A program made the translations under genes and the position numbers. This document shows positions 1 to 11,587 of a DNA stretch of 64,000 bases, in pieces. This DNA comes from Ontholestes murinus. Lineage: Eukaryota; Arthropoda; Insecta; Coleoptera; Staphylinidae. Below the pieces are notes generated by a model, which worked only from the letters and a program-made list of their open reading frames with translations, was not told the origin of the DNA and did not search any database. Each line of letters starts with the position of its first letter. The stretch's first letter is position 1. The stretch spans positions 53,926,963 to 53,990,962 of the forward strand of contig OZ018397.1 of the NCBI GenBank assembly GCA_963969525.1. Reading direction: 5' to 3'.

Positions 1-24
1 TCAAATGTCAACTGTCAAAGTTCA

Positions 25-205
25 AACTTCAAATATTAAGTATATTTGCTTTGTTTCGTACTGTATTATCAATACATGTATTTAAGTTTTTTAGTCATTT
101 AATGTTAAATTTTTAATCTCAAAACTGTCACAATTAAATTGTATATTTTAATTAACTTTTCTAAAATATACAGGGTGAATCCTGTTAATAGGTATTATTA
201 TGTCA
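25..205 (+). repeat. Conserved non-heptamer block of satellite A, copy 1
   Basis: A block of about 180 bp with little heptamer character, running from TTTGCTTTGTTTCGTACTG to ACAGGGTGAATCC and then into TATTATTATGTCAAATG. It recurs at 2855-3030 with high identity and at 4545-4700 and 6785-6970 with more divergence. This shows that satellite A carries a higher-order structure rather than simple slippage products only. Confidence 0.8.
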
Positions 206-1384
206 AATGTCAAATTATTGATCATCTACTGTCAACTATCAATGATAGACTTTAAACTGTCAATTGTCAAATGCTTTGAGAATTGTTATATGTTAAGAAT
301 CAAATTATGTTTGAAATCTATGATATATTCACTATAATCCGTCATCTGTCAACTGGACACGTCCTTGATCATTTATAAATTGTTGTGTCAAATATTAAAT
401 ATCAAATGTCAAATGTCAAATATCAAATGTCAAATGTCAAAGGTCAAATGTCAAATATCAAATGTCAAATTATTAACTATCTACTATGAGCTATTAATGA
501 TATAACGTAAAATGTCAATTGTCAAATGCATTGAAAATTGTTATATGTTAACAATCAACTTGCATTTGATATCTATCTTCTATTTACTGTAATCTGTCAA
601 CTGTACACGTTTTTTGTCATTCATAAATTATTATCTGTTAGTTATCAACATTATAGATACATCTAGTTTTGTTTTTGTCAAATGTCAAATTCAAAACGTT
701 AAATGTCAAATGTCAACTGTTAAATGCCAAATGTCAAATGTCAAAAATTTTAATTGTTGTCTTTGATATTTGTTATTAAATGCCAAATGTCAAATTTCAA
801 ATGTCAACTGTCAACTGTTAACCGTCAAATTTCAAATATCAAATGTCAAATATTTTATTTGTTTTATTTGATATTTGTTTGTTATTAAATGTCAAATGTC
901 AAATGTGAAATATTTTTTTTGTATTGTTTTCCATTTGATATCTTTCTTCTGTTTATTTTAATCTGCCATCTGTCAGCTGTACATGTCATTTGTCATTTAT
1001 AAATTGCCACGTCTTAGTTGTCAACACTCTAGAAACATCTAGTTTTATTTTTGTCAAATGTCGAATGTCAAATTATAACACTCTAGAACCATCTAGTTTT
1101 GCTTTTGTAAAGTGTCAAGCGTTAAGTGTCAAACGTCAAATGTTAAAGGTCAAATGTGTAATTTCAAATTTCAAATGTTAAATGTCAAATGACAAATGAC
1201 TAAAATCAACTGTCAAATGTCAAATTATTAACAATCTACTGTCAACTATAAATGATTTTAGATTTTAAATTGTCAATTGTCAAATTCATTGATAGTTATA
1301 AATTTTATTTCTATCTTCTATTTACTGTAATCTGTCATCTGTAAAATATACATATCCTTTGTCATTTATAAATTGGCATCTCTT

Positions 1385-1609
1385 AGTTGTCAACAATTAA
1401 ATATCAAATATTTGATTTTGAAAATTTTAAAAGTTTTTATTTTTAATAATTTACGATGTTCTACAACTTTTTTAACATGTATTGTGTCGTCCCTAAATTA
1501 TTTTATATCTTTACTTTTAGTCTAATTTGTTTATGTATTTTTATTTTTATTATATTTTTACTTTATGTAAACACTGTACAATGGTATTACCCGTTAATAA
1601 ATAAATAAA
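1385..1609 (+). mobile_element. Truncated non-LTR retrotransposon 3' end
   Basis: The segment has no heptamer repeats. It contains ATGTTCTACAACTTTTTT, TGTGTCGTCCCTAAATTA and a T-rich stretch, and ends in CAATGGTATTACCCGTTAA followed by AATAAATAAAT. The same 3' end occurs at 5465-5531, 7171-7256, 7590-7748 and 7766-8012. A shared 3' end with different 5' truncation points and an AATA-type tail is the signature of non-LTR (LINE) insertions. No coding part remains, so the clade cannot be named; Jockey-like is a guess. Confidence 0.65.
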
Positions 1610-2854
1610 CACTCTAGAAACATTTAGTTTTTCTTTTGTCAAATGTCAAATGTCAAATGTCAAAAATTGTTTTTGTTTTCTTTGATATTTGTTATTAAAT
1701 GTCAAATGTCAACCGTCAAATGACAAATATTTTATTTATTTTGTTTAATATTTGTTTGTTATTAAATGTCAAATGTTAAATGTCAAATATTTTTTTGTAT
1801 TGTTTTCCATTTGATATCTATATTTTGTTTACTTTAATCTGTCATCTGTCAACTGTACACGTCGTTTGTCATTAATAAATTGTCACGTCTTAGTTATCAA
1901 TACTCTAGAAACAACTACTTTTAGTTTTGTCAAATGTCAAATGTTAAATGTCTAATGTCTAATGTCTAATGTCAAATTTGAAATGTTAAATGTTAAATAA
2001 ATAAATAAATGATAAATGACTAATATCACCTGTCAAATATCAAATGATTAACTATCTACTCTCAACTATCAGTGATTTTAGATTTTAAACTGTCGATTGT
2101 CTAATTCATTGATTGTTAACAATCAACTTCAGTTTAATTTCTATATTTTGTTTACTGTAATCTGCATCTGTAAATTATACATATCATTTGTCATTTATAA
2201 ATTGTCATCCCATAGTCGACAATAATCTAGAAACAATTATGTTTGTTTTTGTCAAATATCAACTGTCAAATATCAAATATCAAATGTCAAATGACAAGTG
2301 TCAAATGTCAAATATCAAATATCAAATATCAAATATCAAATATCAAATATCAAATATCAAATGTCAAGTGTAGAATATTTAATTTGTCTTGTTTTATATT
2401 TGTTTGTTATTAAATGTCGAATGTCAACTGTTAACTGTAAACTGTCAACTGTCAAATTTAAAATATCAATTGTCAAATGACAAATATTTTATTTAAGTTG
2501 TTTGATATTGTTTGTTATTAGTTTTCAAATGTCAACTGTCAAGTTTAAAATGTGATATGACAAATATTTTATTTGTTTTGTTTGATATTTGTTCGTTATT
2601 AAATGTCAAATGTCAAATTTCAAATGTCAAATGTCAAATGTCAACTGCCAAATGTCAAATTTCAAATATCAATTGTCAAATGACAAATATTTTATTTAAG
2701 CTGTTTGATTTTTTTGTTATTAATTTTCAAATGTCAAATATCAAATGTCAAATGTAGAATATTTGATTTGATTTATTTGATATTTGTTAGTTATTAAATG
2801 TCAACTGTCAAATTTCAAATGTCAAATGTCAACTGCCAAATGTCAAATTTCAAA

Positions 2855-3030
2855 TATTAAATATGTTTGCTTTGTTTCGTACTGTATTATCCCTACATGT
2901 ATTTAAGTTTTTTAGTCATTTAATGTTATATATTTTTAATCTCAAAATTGTCACAAATTTAAAATGTATGTTTCAATTAACTTTTCTAAAATATACAAGG
3001 TGAATCCCGTTAATAGGTATTATTATGTCA
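2855..3030 (+). repeat. Conserved non-heptamer block of satellite A, copy 2
   Basis: Nearly identical to the copy at 25-205, including TTTGCTTTGTTTCGTACTG, the TTAGTCATTTAATG stretch and the end ACAAGGTGAATCCCG. The two copies lie about 2.83 kb apart and the flanking sequence on both sides also matches. The pair is therefore best read as a segmental duplication within the array. Confidence 0.8.
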
Positions 3031-4544
3031 AATGTCAAATTATTGACCATCTACTGTCAACTATCATTGATAGACTTTAACCTGCAATTTTCAAATGCAT
3101 TGAGAATGGTTATATGTTAACAATCAAATTCCATTTGAAATCTATGATCTATTTACTATAATCCGTCATCTGTCAACTGGACACGTCCTTTGTCATTTAT
3201 AAATTGTTGTGTCAAATAATAAATATCAAATGTCTAATATCAAATATCAAAAGTGAAATGTGAAATGTCAAATTTTAAATGTCAAATGTCAAATTCAAAT
3301 GTCAAATTATTAACTATCTACTATGAGCTATTAATGATATAACTTAAACTGTCAATTGTCAAATGCATTGAAAATTGTTATATGTTAACAATCAACTTGC
3401 ATTTGATATCTATCTTCTATTTATTGTAATCTGTCAATTGTCAACTCTACACATACTTTGTCATTTAAAAAATGGTCATCTATTAGTTGTCTGCACTCTA
3501 GAAGCATCTAGTTTTGCTTGTGCCAAATGTCATATGTTAAATATCAAATGCCAATGGTAAATATTAAATATCAAATACCAAATATCAAATATCAAATGTC
3601 GAATGTCAAATGTGAAATGTCAAATTTTAAATGTCAAATATCTAAGGTCAAATATCAAATAATTAACTATCTACTGTGAACTATTGATGATCGATTTTCA
3701 ACTGTCAATTATCAAATGCATTGACAATTGTTAAAAGTCAACAATTAACTTCCATTTGATATCTATCTTCTATTTACTGTAATCGGTCATCTGTCAACTG
3801 TACACATCCTTTGTCATTGTTAGATGACAAAACACTATAGAAGCATCTAGTTTTGTTTTTGTCATATGTTACTTAATGTCAATGTTAAATGTCAAATGTC
3901 GAATGTCAAATAACAAATGTCAGATGTTAACTGTCAAATGTCAAATTATAAACTATCTGCTGTCAACTATCAATGATAGATTTTATATGTTTTTAATCAA
4001 CTTTCATTTGATATCTATCTTCTATTTACTGTGATCTATCATCTGTCAACTGTACACGTTTTTTATCATTTATAAATTATTATCTGTTAATTATCAACAC
4101 TCTAGAAATATCTAGTTTTGCTTTTGTCCAATGTTAAATGTCAAATTCAAAAGGTTAAATGTCAAATGTCAATTGCCAAATGTCAAATATCAAGTGTCAA
4201 GTATTAAATGTCAAATGTCAAATATAAAATGTCAAACGTCAAATGGAAAATGGAAAATGTTAATTGTCAAATGTTAATTTAAATCAACTGTAAACTACAC
4301 ATGTCATTTGTTATCTACATTCCATTAAGCTTAATCTAAAAATGTTTATATTCTCACGATATATTCTTTAGACCTTAAAAGATTTTTTAAATCTCTGGAA
4401 ATTTTTTTGGATTGCTTGATATAAAAATTAAATGTCAAATGTTTAATGTCAAGTGTCAAATATCAAATGTCGAATGACATATGTCAACTCTAAAATTTCA
4501 AATGTCAAATATTAAGTATTAAAAATAAATCTAGGTAATTTTTG

Positions 4545-4700
4545 TGGTCGGTGTTTGTTTTGCGTATGTACAGCGTTTCGTAATGTATTGTTACTACATG
4601 TATTAAAGTTTTTTAGTTATTTAATGTTTTAATTTTATTCGCAAAGTTGTCAAAATTTTAAATTTTAATTAACTTTTTTTAAATGTACTCCCATTAGTAA
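4545..4700 (+). repeat. Conserved non-heptamer block of satellite A, copy 3
   Basis: A diverged copy of the block at 25-205. It has GTACAGCGTTTCGTAATG, CTACATGTATTAAAG, and then ATTTTAATTAACTTTTTT before heptamers resume. It carries an upstream extension (AATCTAGGTAATTTTTGTGG) that is shared with the copy at 6785-6970. Confidence 0.7.
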
Positions 4701-4991
4701 AATTATGTGAAATGTCAAATGTCAAATTATCATCAACTGTCAACTATCAATGATTTTAAAGTTTAAACTGTCAATTGTCAAATGCATTGACATGTGTTGT
4801 ATGTTAACAATCAACTTCCATTTGAAACCTAACTTCTGTTTACTGTAATCTGTCATCTGTCAACCATACACGTTTTTTGTCACTTGTACATTGCCATCTC
4901 TTAGTTGTCAAAACTGTAGAAACATTTAGTTTTGCTTTTGTCATATATCTAACGTAAAAAAATCAGTTATCAAATGTCAAATGCCAAATGT

Positions 4992-5080
4992 CAAATTTAT
5001 TTATTTATTTATTATACCATTGTAAAATGTTCGCAGGAATGTAAAAATATTATAAAATACACAAGTAAATTAAAACTAGA
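4992..5080 (-). mobile_element. Truncated non-LTR retrotransposon 3' end, reverse orientation
   Basis: It starts with a TTTATTTATTTATTTATT tail followed by ATACCATTGT, which is the reverse complement of the tail-proximal sequence ACAATGGTAT found in the plus-strand copies. The following 50 bp (AATGTTCGCAGGAATG and onward) lacks the heptamer and is probably the rest of a short insertion. The right-hand limit is uncertain. Confidence 0.5.
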
Positions 5081-5464
5081 TAAATATAAATATCAAAATT
5101 TCAAAAATCAAATTTTAAATGTCAAATGTCAAATTATTAACTATCTAATGTCAACTATAATAATTGATTTTAAACAGTAAATTGTCAAATGCATTGACAA
5201 TTATTATATGGCAACAATCAACTTCCATTTGGTATCTTTCTTTTATTTACCCTAATCTGTCACCTGTCAACCGTACACGTTCTTTATCATTTATAAATTG
5301 TCATCTGTTAGTTGTCAACACTCTAGAAACATTTAGTTTTTCTTTTACCGAATGTCAAATGTCAAATTTCCAATGTCAAATGTCAAATGTCGAATGTTAA
5401 ATGTGAAGTGTCAAATGTAAAATGTCAAATAATTAACCATCTATTGGCAATTATCAATGATAAA

Positions 5465-5531
5465 TTATCATCATATTTTTACTTTCTGTAAACACTTGTT
5501 TAATGGTATTACCCGTTAATAAATAAATAAA
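5465..5531 (+). mobile_element. Very short non-LTR 3' end
   Basis: The sequence is ATTTTTACTTTCTGTAAAC, then TAATGGTATTACCCGTTAA, then AATAAATAAAT. It shares the last 60-70 bp of the element at 1385-1609 and is strongly 5' truncated inside satellite A. Confidence 0.6.
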
Positions 5532-6784
5532 TCTATGAATTGTCACCACTTTAGGAACATTTAGTTTTGCTTTTGTCAAATGTCAAATGTCAAATATCGT
5601 CAAATGTCAAATTTCAAATGTCAAATGTTAAATATCAAATATCAGCTGTCAACTGTCAAACATCAAGTGTTAAATCTCAAATATCAAGTGTCAAATGTTA
5701 AATGCCTAATTTCAAAATTAAAATGTTAAACCACAAATCAGTTTTGCTTTTGCCAAATGTTAAATATAAAATGTCAAGTGTCAAATGTCTAATGTCCAAT
5801 TTCAAAATTCAAATGTTAAATGTCAAATGACAAATAACTAACATAAACTGTCAAATGTCAAATTATTAACTACCCACTGTCAACTATCAATGATTTTAGA
5901 TATTAAATTGTCAATTGTCAAATGCATTGATTGTTATATGTTAACAATTAACTTCCGTTTGTTATCTATCTTCTAACATATATACCGTAATCTGTCATCT
6001 GTCATATGTCATTTGTACATGTCCTTTCTCATTGATAAATTGTCATCTGTAAGTTGTCAACACTCTAGAAACATCTAGTTTTGCTTTTGCTAAATGTCAA
6101 ATGTTAAATGTCCAATTTCAAATGTTAACTGTCAAATATAAAATGACATTTGCCAAATATCACATGTCGAATGCCAAATCTTAGATGTAGAATATCAAAT
6201 GTCAAATTATTAACTGTATTCTGTGAACTATCAATTATAGAGTCTAAACTGTCAATTGTCAAATGCATTGAAAATTGTAAAATGTCAAATGTGAAATGTA
6301 AAATATTAGCTCAAAACGCTCAAATGTCAAGTGTTAAATGTCGAATGTCAAGTGTCAAATATCAAATATTAAATGTCAAATGCCTAATTTCAAATTTCAA
6401 ATGACAAATGTGAAATATAAAACGTCAAGTGTAAATGTCTAACTTCAAATTTCAAATGTTTAATGTCAAATGACAAATAACTAACATCAACTGTCAAATT
6501 ATTAAGTACCAACTGTCAACTATCAATGATTAGATTAGATTGAAAACTGTCAATTGTCAAATGCATTGATTGTTATATGTTAACAATCAACTTCCGTTTG
6601 TTATCTATCTTCTATCATATTTACTATAATCTATTATCTGTATGGGTCCTTTGTCATTGATAAATTATCAAATGTCAAATCTAAGCTGTCAACTGTCAAA
6701 TGTCAAACTTCAAACGTCAAATGTTTTAATGCCAACTGTGTTAAGTGCCAAATGTCAAATATTAAACATCAATGCTAAATCTAG

Positions 6785-6970
6785 ATAATTCCTGCTTTGT
6801 TTATGTATAGCGTTTTGTGCTGTATTATTCCTAGATGTATTTCAGTTATTTTAGTTATTTAGTTTATTTAATTTTTTAATCTCAAAGTTGTCAAAATTTT
6901 AAACATTATATTTTAATTAACTTTTTTCAAATGTACAGGGTGAATTCCGCGAATAAAGGTGTTATTATGT
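6785..6970 (+). repeat. Conserved non-heptamer block of satellite A, copy 4
   Basis: Another diverged copy, with AATCTAGATAATTCCTGC, TATAGCGTTTTGTGCTG, a TTTTAATTAACTTTTTTC stretch and GTACAGGGTGAATTCCGCG. It belongs to the same higher-order unit as the copy at 4545-4700. Confidence 0.7.
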
Positions 6971-7170
6971 CCAATGTCAAATGTCAACTTAATAACTATC
7001 TACTGTCAACTTTCAATGATTTTAGATTTTAAACTGTCAATTGTAAAATGCATTAACAATTGTGATATGTTAACAATCATTGGTCATTTATACATTGTCA
7101 TCTGTTAGTTGTCAATACTCTAGAAACATCTAGTTTTGCTTTTGCCAAATGTCAAATCCTAAATATCAAA

Positions 7171-7256
7171 CGAAAATATTTACTTTTAGTTTTAATTTGT
7201 TTATGTGTTTTTATTATATTTAATGGTATTATCCGGTAGTAAAATAAATAAATAAA
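7171..7256 (+). mobile_element. Short non-LTR 3' end
   Basis: Contains ACTTTTAGTTTTAATTTG, TTTATTATATTTAATGG and an AAATAAATAAATAAATT tail. It belongs to the same 3'-end family as the copy at 1385-1609, with an internal deletion before the TAATGGTATTA motif. Confidence 0.6.
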
Positions 7257-7589
7257 TTGGAAAATGGTAAATGGCAAATATTAAATATCAAATGTCAAAT
7301 TACCTATCAATTATAAATATTAAATTGTCAATTGTCAAATGCATTGACAATTGTTATAGTTCACTATCTTCTATTTACTGTAAACTGTCATCCGTCAACT
7401 CTACACGTCCTTTTTTATTTATAAATTGTCATCACTTACTTGTCAACACTCTAGAAACATGTAGTTTTGTTTTCGTTAAACGTCAAATGTTAAATGTTAA
7501 AAGTTAAATGTCAAATTCCAAATGACAAATGACAAATTTCAAAGGTCAAATGTCAAATGTCATATCGGTATCTTAAGCCTCAATTATTT

Positions 7590-7748
7590 GAATTATTATT
7601 TTAATATTTATGATATTTTACAACTTTTTTTTGAACATCTATTGTCGTCCTTAAATTATCTTATATATTTACTGCTAGTTTTAATTTGTTTGTGCATTTT
7701 TATTATATTTTCACTTTTCTGTAAACCTTGTATTAATAAAATAAATAT
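7590..7748 (+). mobile_element. Non-LTR 3' end, diverged copy
   Basis: Shows the family landmarks in order: ATTTTACAACTTTTTTTTG, ATTGTCGTCCTTAAATTA, TTTACTGCTAGTTTTAATTTG, TTTTCTGTAAACC and TAATAAAATAAAT. It lies directly before another copy of the same family (7766-8012), so two independent insertions sit almost back to back. Confidence 0.6.
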
Positions 7749-7765
7749 CAAATTATTATATTTGG

Positions 7766-8012
7766 TTTTTGAAAATTTTTAATTTTTTTTTTAATTCACG
7801 ATGTTCTACAACTTTTTTTAACATGTATTGTGTCGTCCCTAAATTATTTTATATATTTAGTTTTAGTTCTAACTTGTTTATGTATTTTTATTAACATATA
7901 TTTTTACTTTCTGTAATAACAATAATAATAATAATTTATTGAACGGAGGCCATTTCATATAGTAACATATATGTAATTATGGTATTACCAGTTAATAAAT
8001 TAATAAATAAAA
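7766..8012 (+). mobile_element. Non-LTR 3' end with a second element inserted
   Basis: The longest copy of the 3'-end family in the window. It runs from TTGAAAATTTTTAATTTT through ACGATGTTCTACAAC and TGTGTCGTCCCTAAATTA to ATGGTATTACCAGTTAAT and an AATAAATAAAA tail. It is split near 7914-7972 by a different element. Confidence 0.65.
7914..7972 (-). mobile_element. Second-family non-LTR 3' tail, reverse orientation
   Basis: Begins AATAACAATAATAATAATAA, followed by TTTATTGAACGGAGGCC. Read on the minus strand this is a GGCCTCCGTTCAATAAATT end with an ATT-repeat tail, which is typical of a different non-LTR 3' terminus. It interrupts the element at 7766-8012, so it is the younger insertion. Confidence 0.5.
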
Positions 8013-8204
8013 TGTCAAATGGTAACTGTCAAATGTTAAATGTTAAATGTCAAATGTTAAATGTCAAATGTCAAATTTAAATGTCAAATGTCAAATTTTT
8101 AATGTCGAATGTCAAGTGTTAATTGAAATCAACTGTTAAATACACATGTCAGTTGTTATCAGTATTCCGCTAAAGTTAATCTAAAAATGTTTAAATTCCT
8201 TTAA

Positions 8205-8240
8205 ACAAAAATAAAATTAGATCCCTGTGGAAGCCCACAA
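8205..8240 (-). pseudogene. Reverse-transcriptase fossil (GLPQGS motif)
   Basis: On the minus strand 8236-8213 translates GLPQGSNF, the conserved loop of non-LTR reverse transcriptases (GxPQGSxLxP). Only a few codons on either side can be read before a stop. Similar flanking sequence (ATATTCTTTAG, TCTTTGGAAATTT) occurs near 4365-4410, suggesting that a related fragment was duplicated into satellite A. Confidence 0.5.
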
Positions 8241-8459
8241 TATATTCTTTAGTCCTTGAACGATTATTTAAAATCTTTGGAAATTTATAGAACCCTATAA
8301 AATATCTTTAATTTATTTTTTTGCTCATTAGAGATTTGCTTAAGACTAATCTAAAAAATATTAACAGCGGCATATAATGATGAAATTTTTTTCTTCAACC
8401 CCAAAAAAATGAAATATTTCAACAGTTTTTATTTTTCTTTTCGATACAATGTATTTATT

Positions 8460-9900
8460 TATGGGTCAGCCCGAACACGATACACCGGCGCACAGGTAAT
8501 AAAAGTTCATTAGGTAACGGGTTCGCCGCTTGATCGAACGTCGAAGTTTTATTACGGAGGCGGCTTACGGCTGACAAAAGGTCCGCTTTAAGGGCGCGCG
8601 CATACGCATTCGTGCACGATGAGGCGACGCCAGAAAACGCGCTACTCTGTAAAACGTTTATGGTTATTTAATGGGGCGAGAGCATCGTGCGAATCGGTTT
8701 AAAGCAACGCCGACACCTCCATTACAAAAAAGTTGAAATACATTGTGTAATAATTACTCACTACCATTAGTCACCATATAAATAAATATCTGTTATACAA
8801 AACAAAGTGATGAAAAGTGTGTTTAATTTGTGATTAAATATGTACAGCAAAGTAGAAGCCTTAATCGTTAATGAGTTAATTACTAATTACTTAAGTATAA
8901 GCCTCTATATTTAATGAGTTAATTACTTATTACCTTTTTGTCGTGTGTCGGGCTTATTTTTTGCAATAAGTCAGTAGTTAGATCATTTAATTATCACTTA
9001 CCGCTTTTTTAACTTTAACTCTAATTAATAGGTTTATTTCTAATCAGATTATTGTTCAACCGACTCTGACTAATTTAAATATTTACGTTAATCCGATCGC
9101 AGACAACGCAACGTCCGGAAAAAATCCATCATTTGCGACTCTAATTGCGAGTGAAAGTAAACGCCGATACGATGACATTACGATAAATATTTTATAACGT
9201 GAATTAACCCAAATAGCACTCGAATTACCTTAGAGTGTACCGCGGCTCAAAACCAATCTTTCTTTACGATCTGCTAAGTGCCGCGTTTCACTTTCGTATA
9301 CTCGTGAATGAGAAAAAAAAAATCCATCCTATTTACTCGTTGTTCTCATAATTATCTCCAATTACCATCGTTTCGTACGACTTTCAATCAAGATCTTACG
9401 AATACACATTCACGTCGCCTTCGAAAATACAATCGAATTAATACATTACTTATTTATAATTCATCCATTATCGACATTTACGGACCGGTATCGACCTATT
9501 TAAGTCTCATAAGTGCATAATTACTTTGGTATAAAAGGATATAAATTGCGAATCATTTAAAGAAGACATTAAATCATTAACAAACAACAAAAAAACAGCG
9601 CAGGCTCGTAAATCCGATAATTATCGATCATTTAAAAACCACTCCTTACAATCAAAATCCGACGCTAATCATCCGAAAAACTTAACTTCCGTCAATTCTT
9701 TTAAATCCAATTAAAACCGAGGAATCCGAGTATCCTGCTGAAACAATTAATTAATTTGCGATATTAGAAATTTCGTAATTAATTGGAAATATAGGAGGTG
9801 AAATAAATCATTGACATTCCAGATTCGGTAAGGTTCGATTCGTGGAATGGCCATCAACGGTAATGCCCTTATCTTTATTCAAATGCTTGCGTTAAATTCC
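8460..9900. other. Non-repetitive, higher-complexity island
   Basis: About 1.4 kb of complex sequence with clearly higher GC at 8465-8720 (GGCGCGCGC, CGCTACTCTG) and many TAATTA-type cores further on (TTAATGAGTTAATTAC occurs near 8870 and again near 8915). No reading frame longer than about 70 codons is convincing and I recognise no protein. The contrast with neighbouring satellites makes it a candidate for conserved regulatory sequence, but that is inference. Confidence 0.5.
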
Positions 9901-10534
9901 CCCTCATTGATTCTCGTTCGGTCGGTTGAGCTTTTATTGATAAGTTAATTATATTGAGACGTTTAATTGGCTGTTAGTTAATTTATGTCTTTAAAGATTG
10001 ATTCCACTCGAAAGTAACGAGTTTTTTTTCTTGGAACTTTCGCAACTGGTAAAGTGTTTCAAATTCTTTTAATACAACGGTTTGAATATAATTTAAATTG
10101 TGTCCTTTCAAAAAGAATCCGTTATGGATACTTTTAAATCAATTCAATGAAACCTCCTAACATATTTTACTACTCTAGTCTTTTTAGAAGAGGTTGGAAC
10201 TTATTTTTCTTCATCCTCATGGTTTTAACAAGATGATGTTCCATATAGATGTCTTGAAACACATAATCTTGAACTCTAAATGAAATCCAAAAATTGTGTT
10301 GTAAATTAACTAATAACTCGGTTAAAGTTCATCAGAATTCATCAGTATCAACATGCTGATAAACACCTCCTTAGAAGAAATAGTTGACTCACTAATATAA
10401 GAAGCCGAAACAGAGGAAACGTTTGCTACTTTTTCTTACTACATCCATAATCTTTTATATTAACTTTAATTCAATAGTGGAAATTACTTAGATTTTCCAG
10501 GCAATGCGCATTTTAATCCTTAATGCGAAGAACC
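9901..10534. other. AT-rich stretch without recognised features
   Basis: Ordinary AT-rich sequence between a complex island and the 33-bp repeat. I see no coding frame, tandem repeat or mobile-element signature in it. Confidence 0.5.
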
Positions 10535-10890
10535 TTCATCAAGATGGCGTTCGTCAAGAAATTTTGTTTCAACAGGATGGCGTTCATCAAGAAACCATGA
10601 TTTAAGAGGATGGCGTTCATCAAGAAAACTTGTTTTAACAGAATGGCGTTCCACATCGATAGCTAAATGGATTAATTATAAAAATTTGTAACGTAAACAT
10701 TATAGTTTATAAAAAATAATTAAACATTCAATTTTTTCAACAGGATGGCGTTCATCAAGAAACCTTGTTTTAACAGGATGGCATTAGTCAAGAAATCTTA
10801 TTTTAACACCTCGATGGGTAAATGTATTTAATATAAAAATTTGTAACGTAAACATTGTAATTTATAACAAAATAAATAAACATTCAAATT
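10535..10890 (+). repeat. 33-bp tandem repeat in two blocks
   Basis: Unit of about 33 bp, GATGGCGTTCATCAAGAAAC followed by CTTGTTTTAACAG. Copies begin near 10542, 10576, 10609 and 10642, then 10743 and 10777. Each block is followed by the same roughly 90-bp sequence (ATAAAAATTTGTAACGTAAA, TTTATAAC/AAAATAA, AACATTCAA), so a larger unit (33-mers plus this spacer) has been duplicated. Confidence 0.85.
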
Positions 10891-11023
10891 GAATTTAAAT
10901 ATATTAAAATTTAAACAAAACCTTATACGAATACATGATCGAAATAATATTTTTTTTTAGTGTATAAAATGTAAACATCTCGTGACCAGCATTTGAATAT
11001 CATCACAAGATTCAATTACACGA

Positions 11024-11066
11024 GCTCACTATCTCTCACCATCTCTCTCTCTCACTATCTATCTGA
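11024..11066. repeat. CT-rich microsatellite
   Basis: A degenerate run of CTCACTATCTCTCACC and CTCTCTCTCTCAC, about 40 bp of CTAT/CTC repeats. Simple-sequence DNA. Confidence 0.8.
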
Positions 11067-11336
11067 AAGTCAATACACCCATCCATATAAAATATGCAAA
11101 TTGTTATAAGCAAGCGAAAAAGCTTCACTTTGCATAACTAAGTACACGCACCGGCAATTAGAGCGAGAGTCCGGATTAATTATAAGAGCCGTTAATATTT
11201 GAACAGCCGTTTCCATAGAGAAGTGCCGAACGAGTGCTTCGTCCACTCGCCGCCCCATCTATCCGATGTCCAATTAACTATACACGAAATGCATTCGGAA
11301 GTAATTCCTGTATCCATTAATAAACAATTTGAATTG

Positions 11337-11410
11337 AACAAACATTTACATTTCTTGATATATATGCTATTACGATATAGCATACATATCAAGAAATGTA
11401 AATGTTTGTT
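11337..11410. repeat. Near-perfect 34-bp inverted repeat (hairpin)
   Basis: The left arm 11337-11370 begins AACAAACATTTACATTTC and ends ATGCTAT. The right arm 11377-11410 begins ATAGCAT and ends GAAATGTAAATGTTTGTT. The arms match at 33 of 34 positions and are separated by a 6-bp loop (TACGAT). As RNA this would form a stem of pre-microRNA-like length, though with a very small loop. As DNA it may be the remnant of a foldback element. No target duplication is obvious. Confidence 0.9.
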
Positions 11411-11587
11411 GCTCTTTCTTATCAAAGAATTGCTTTAAACTGCGTAAAACAATTATTATGAACGAGTACACTATTACAAATTTGTAAAAAAACTTGTCAA
11501 TGCTGTTGGTGACAAATAACGAAATCACATTTTGTTATATACTAAACATGTTTGAATATTAAATGTTTACGAAATCTGAAACTTCAA

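Larger units (their letters stand above)
1..8150. repeat. Heptamer satellite A, degenerate (AAATGTC)n
   Basis: Almost continuous 7-bp periodicity with the unit AAATGTC (read as TGTCAAA). Common variants are TATCAAA, TGTTAAA and TGTCAAC. Heptamer tracts of 50-200 bp alternate with recurring non-heptamer stretches (for example the runs starting CTATCTACTGTCAAC and TTCCATTTGATATC), giving longer composite units of variable length, mostly 250-600 bp. The short element CTAGAaacaTCTAG recurs at more than a dozen places (for example near 1030, 3487, 4092, 5321, 6063, 7118 and 7448). On the + strand the heptamer has no stop triplet in any phase, so short repetitive reading frames of MSNVKCQ type appear; they are not genes. 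No host gene is visible. Confidence 0.93.

Noticed and set aside
1..8150. Telomeric repeat array
   Set aside because: The unit is AAATGTC rather than the insect TTAGG or beetle TCAGG type, it is highly degenerate, and it contains LINE inserts and composite units.
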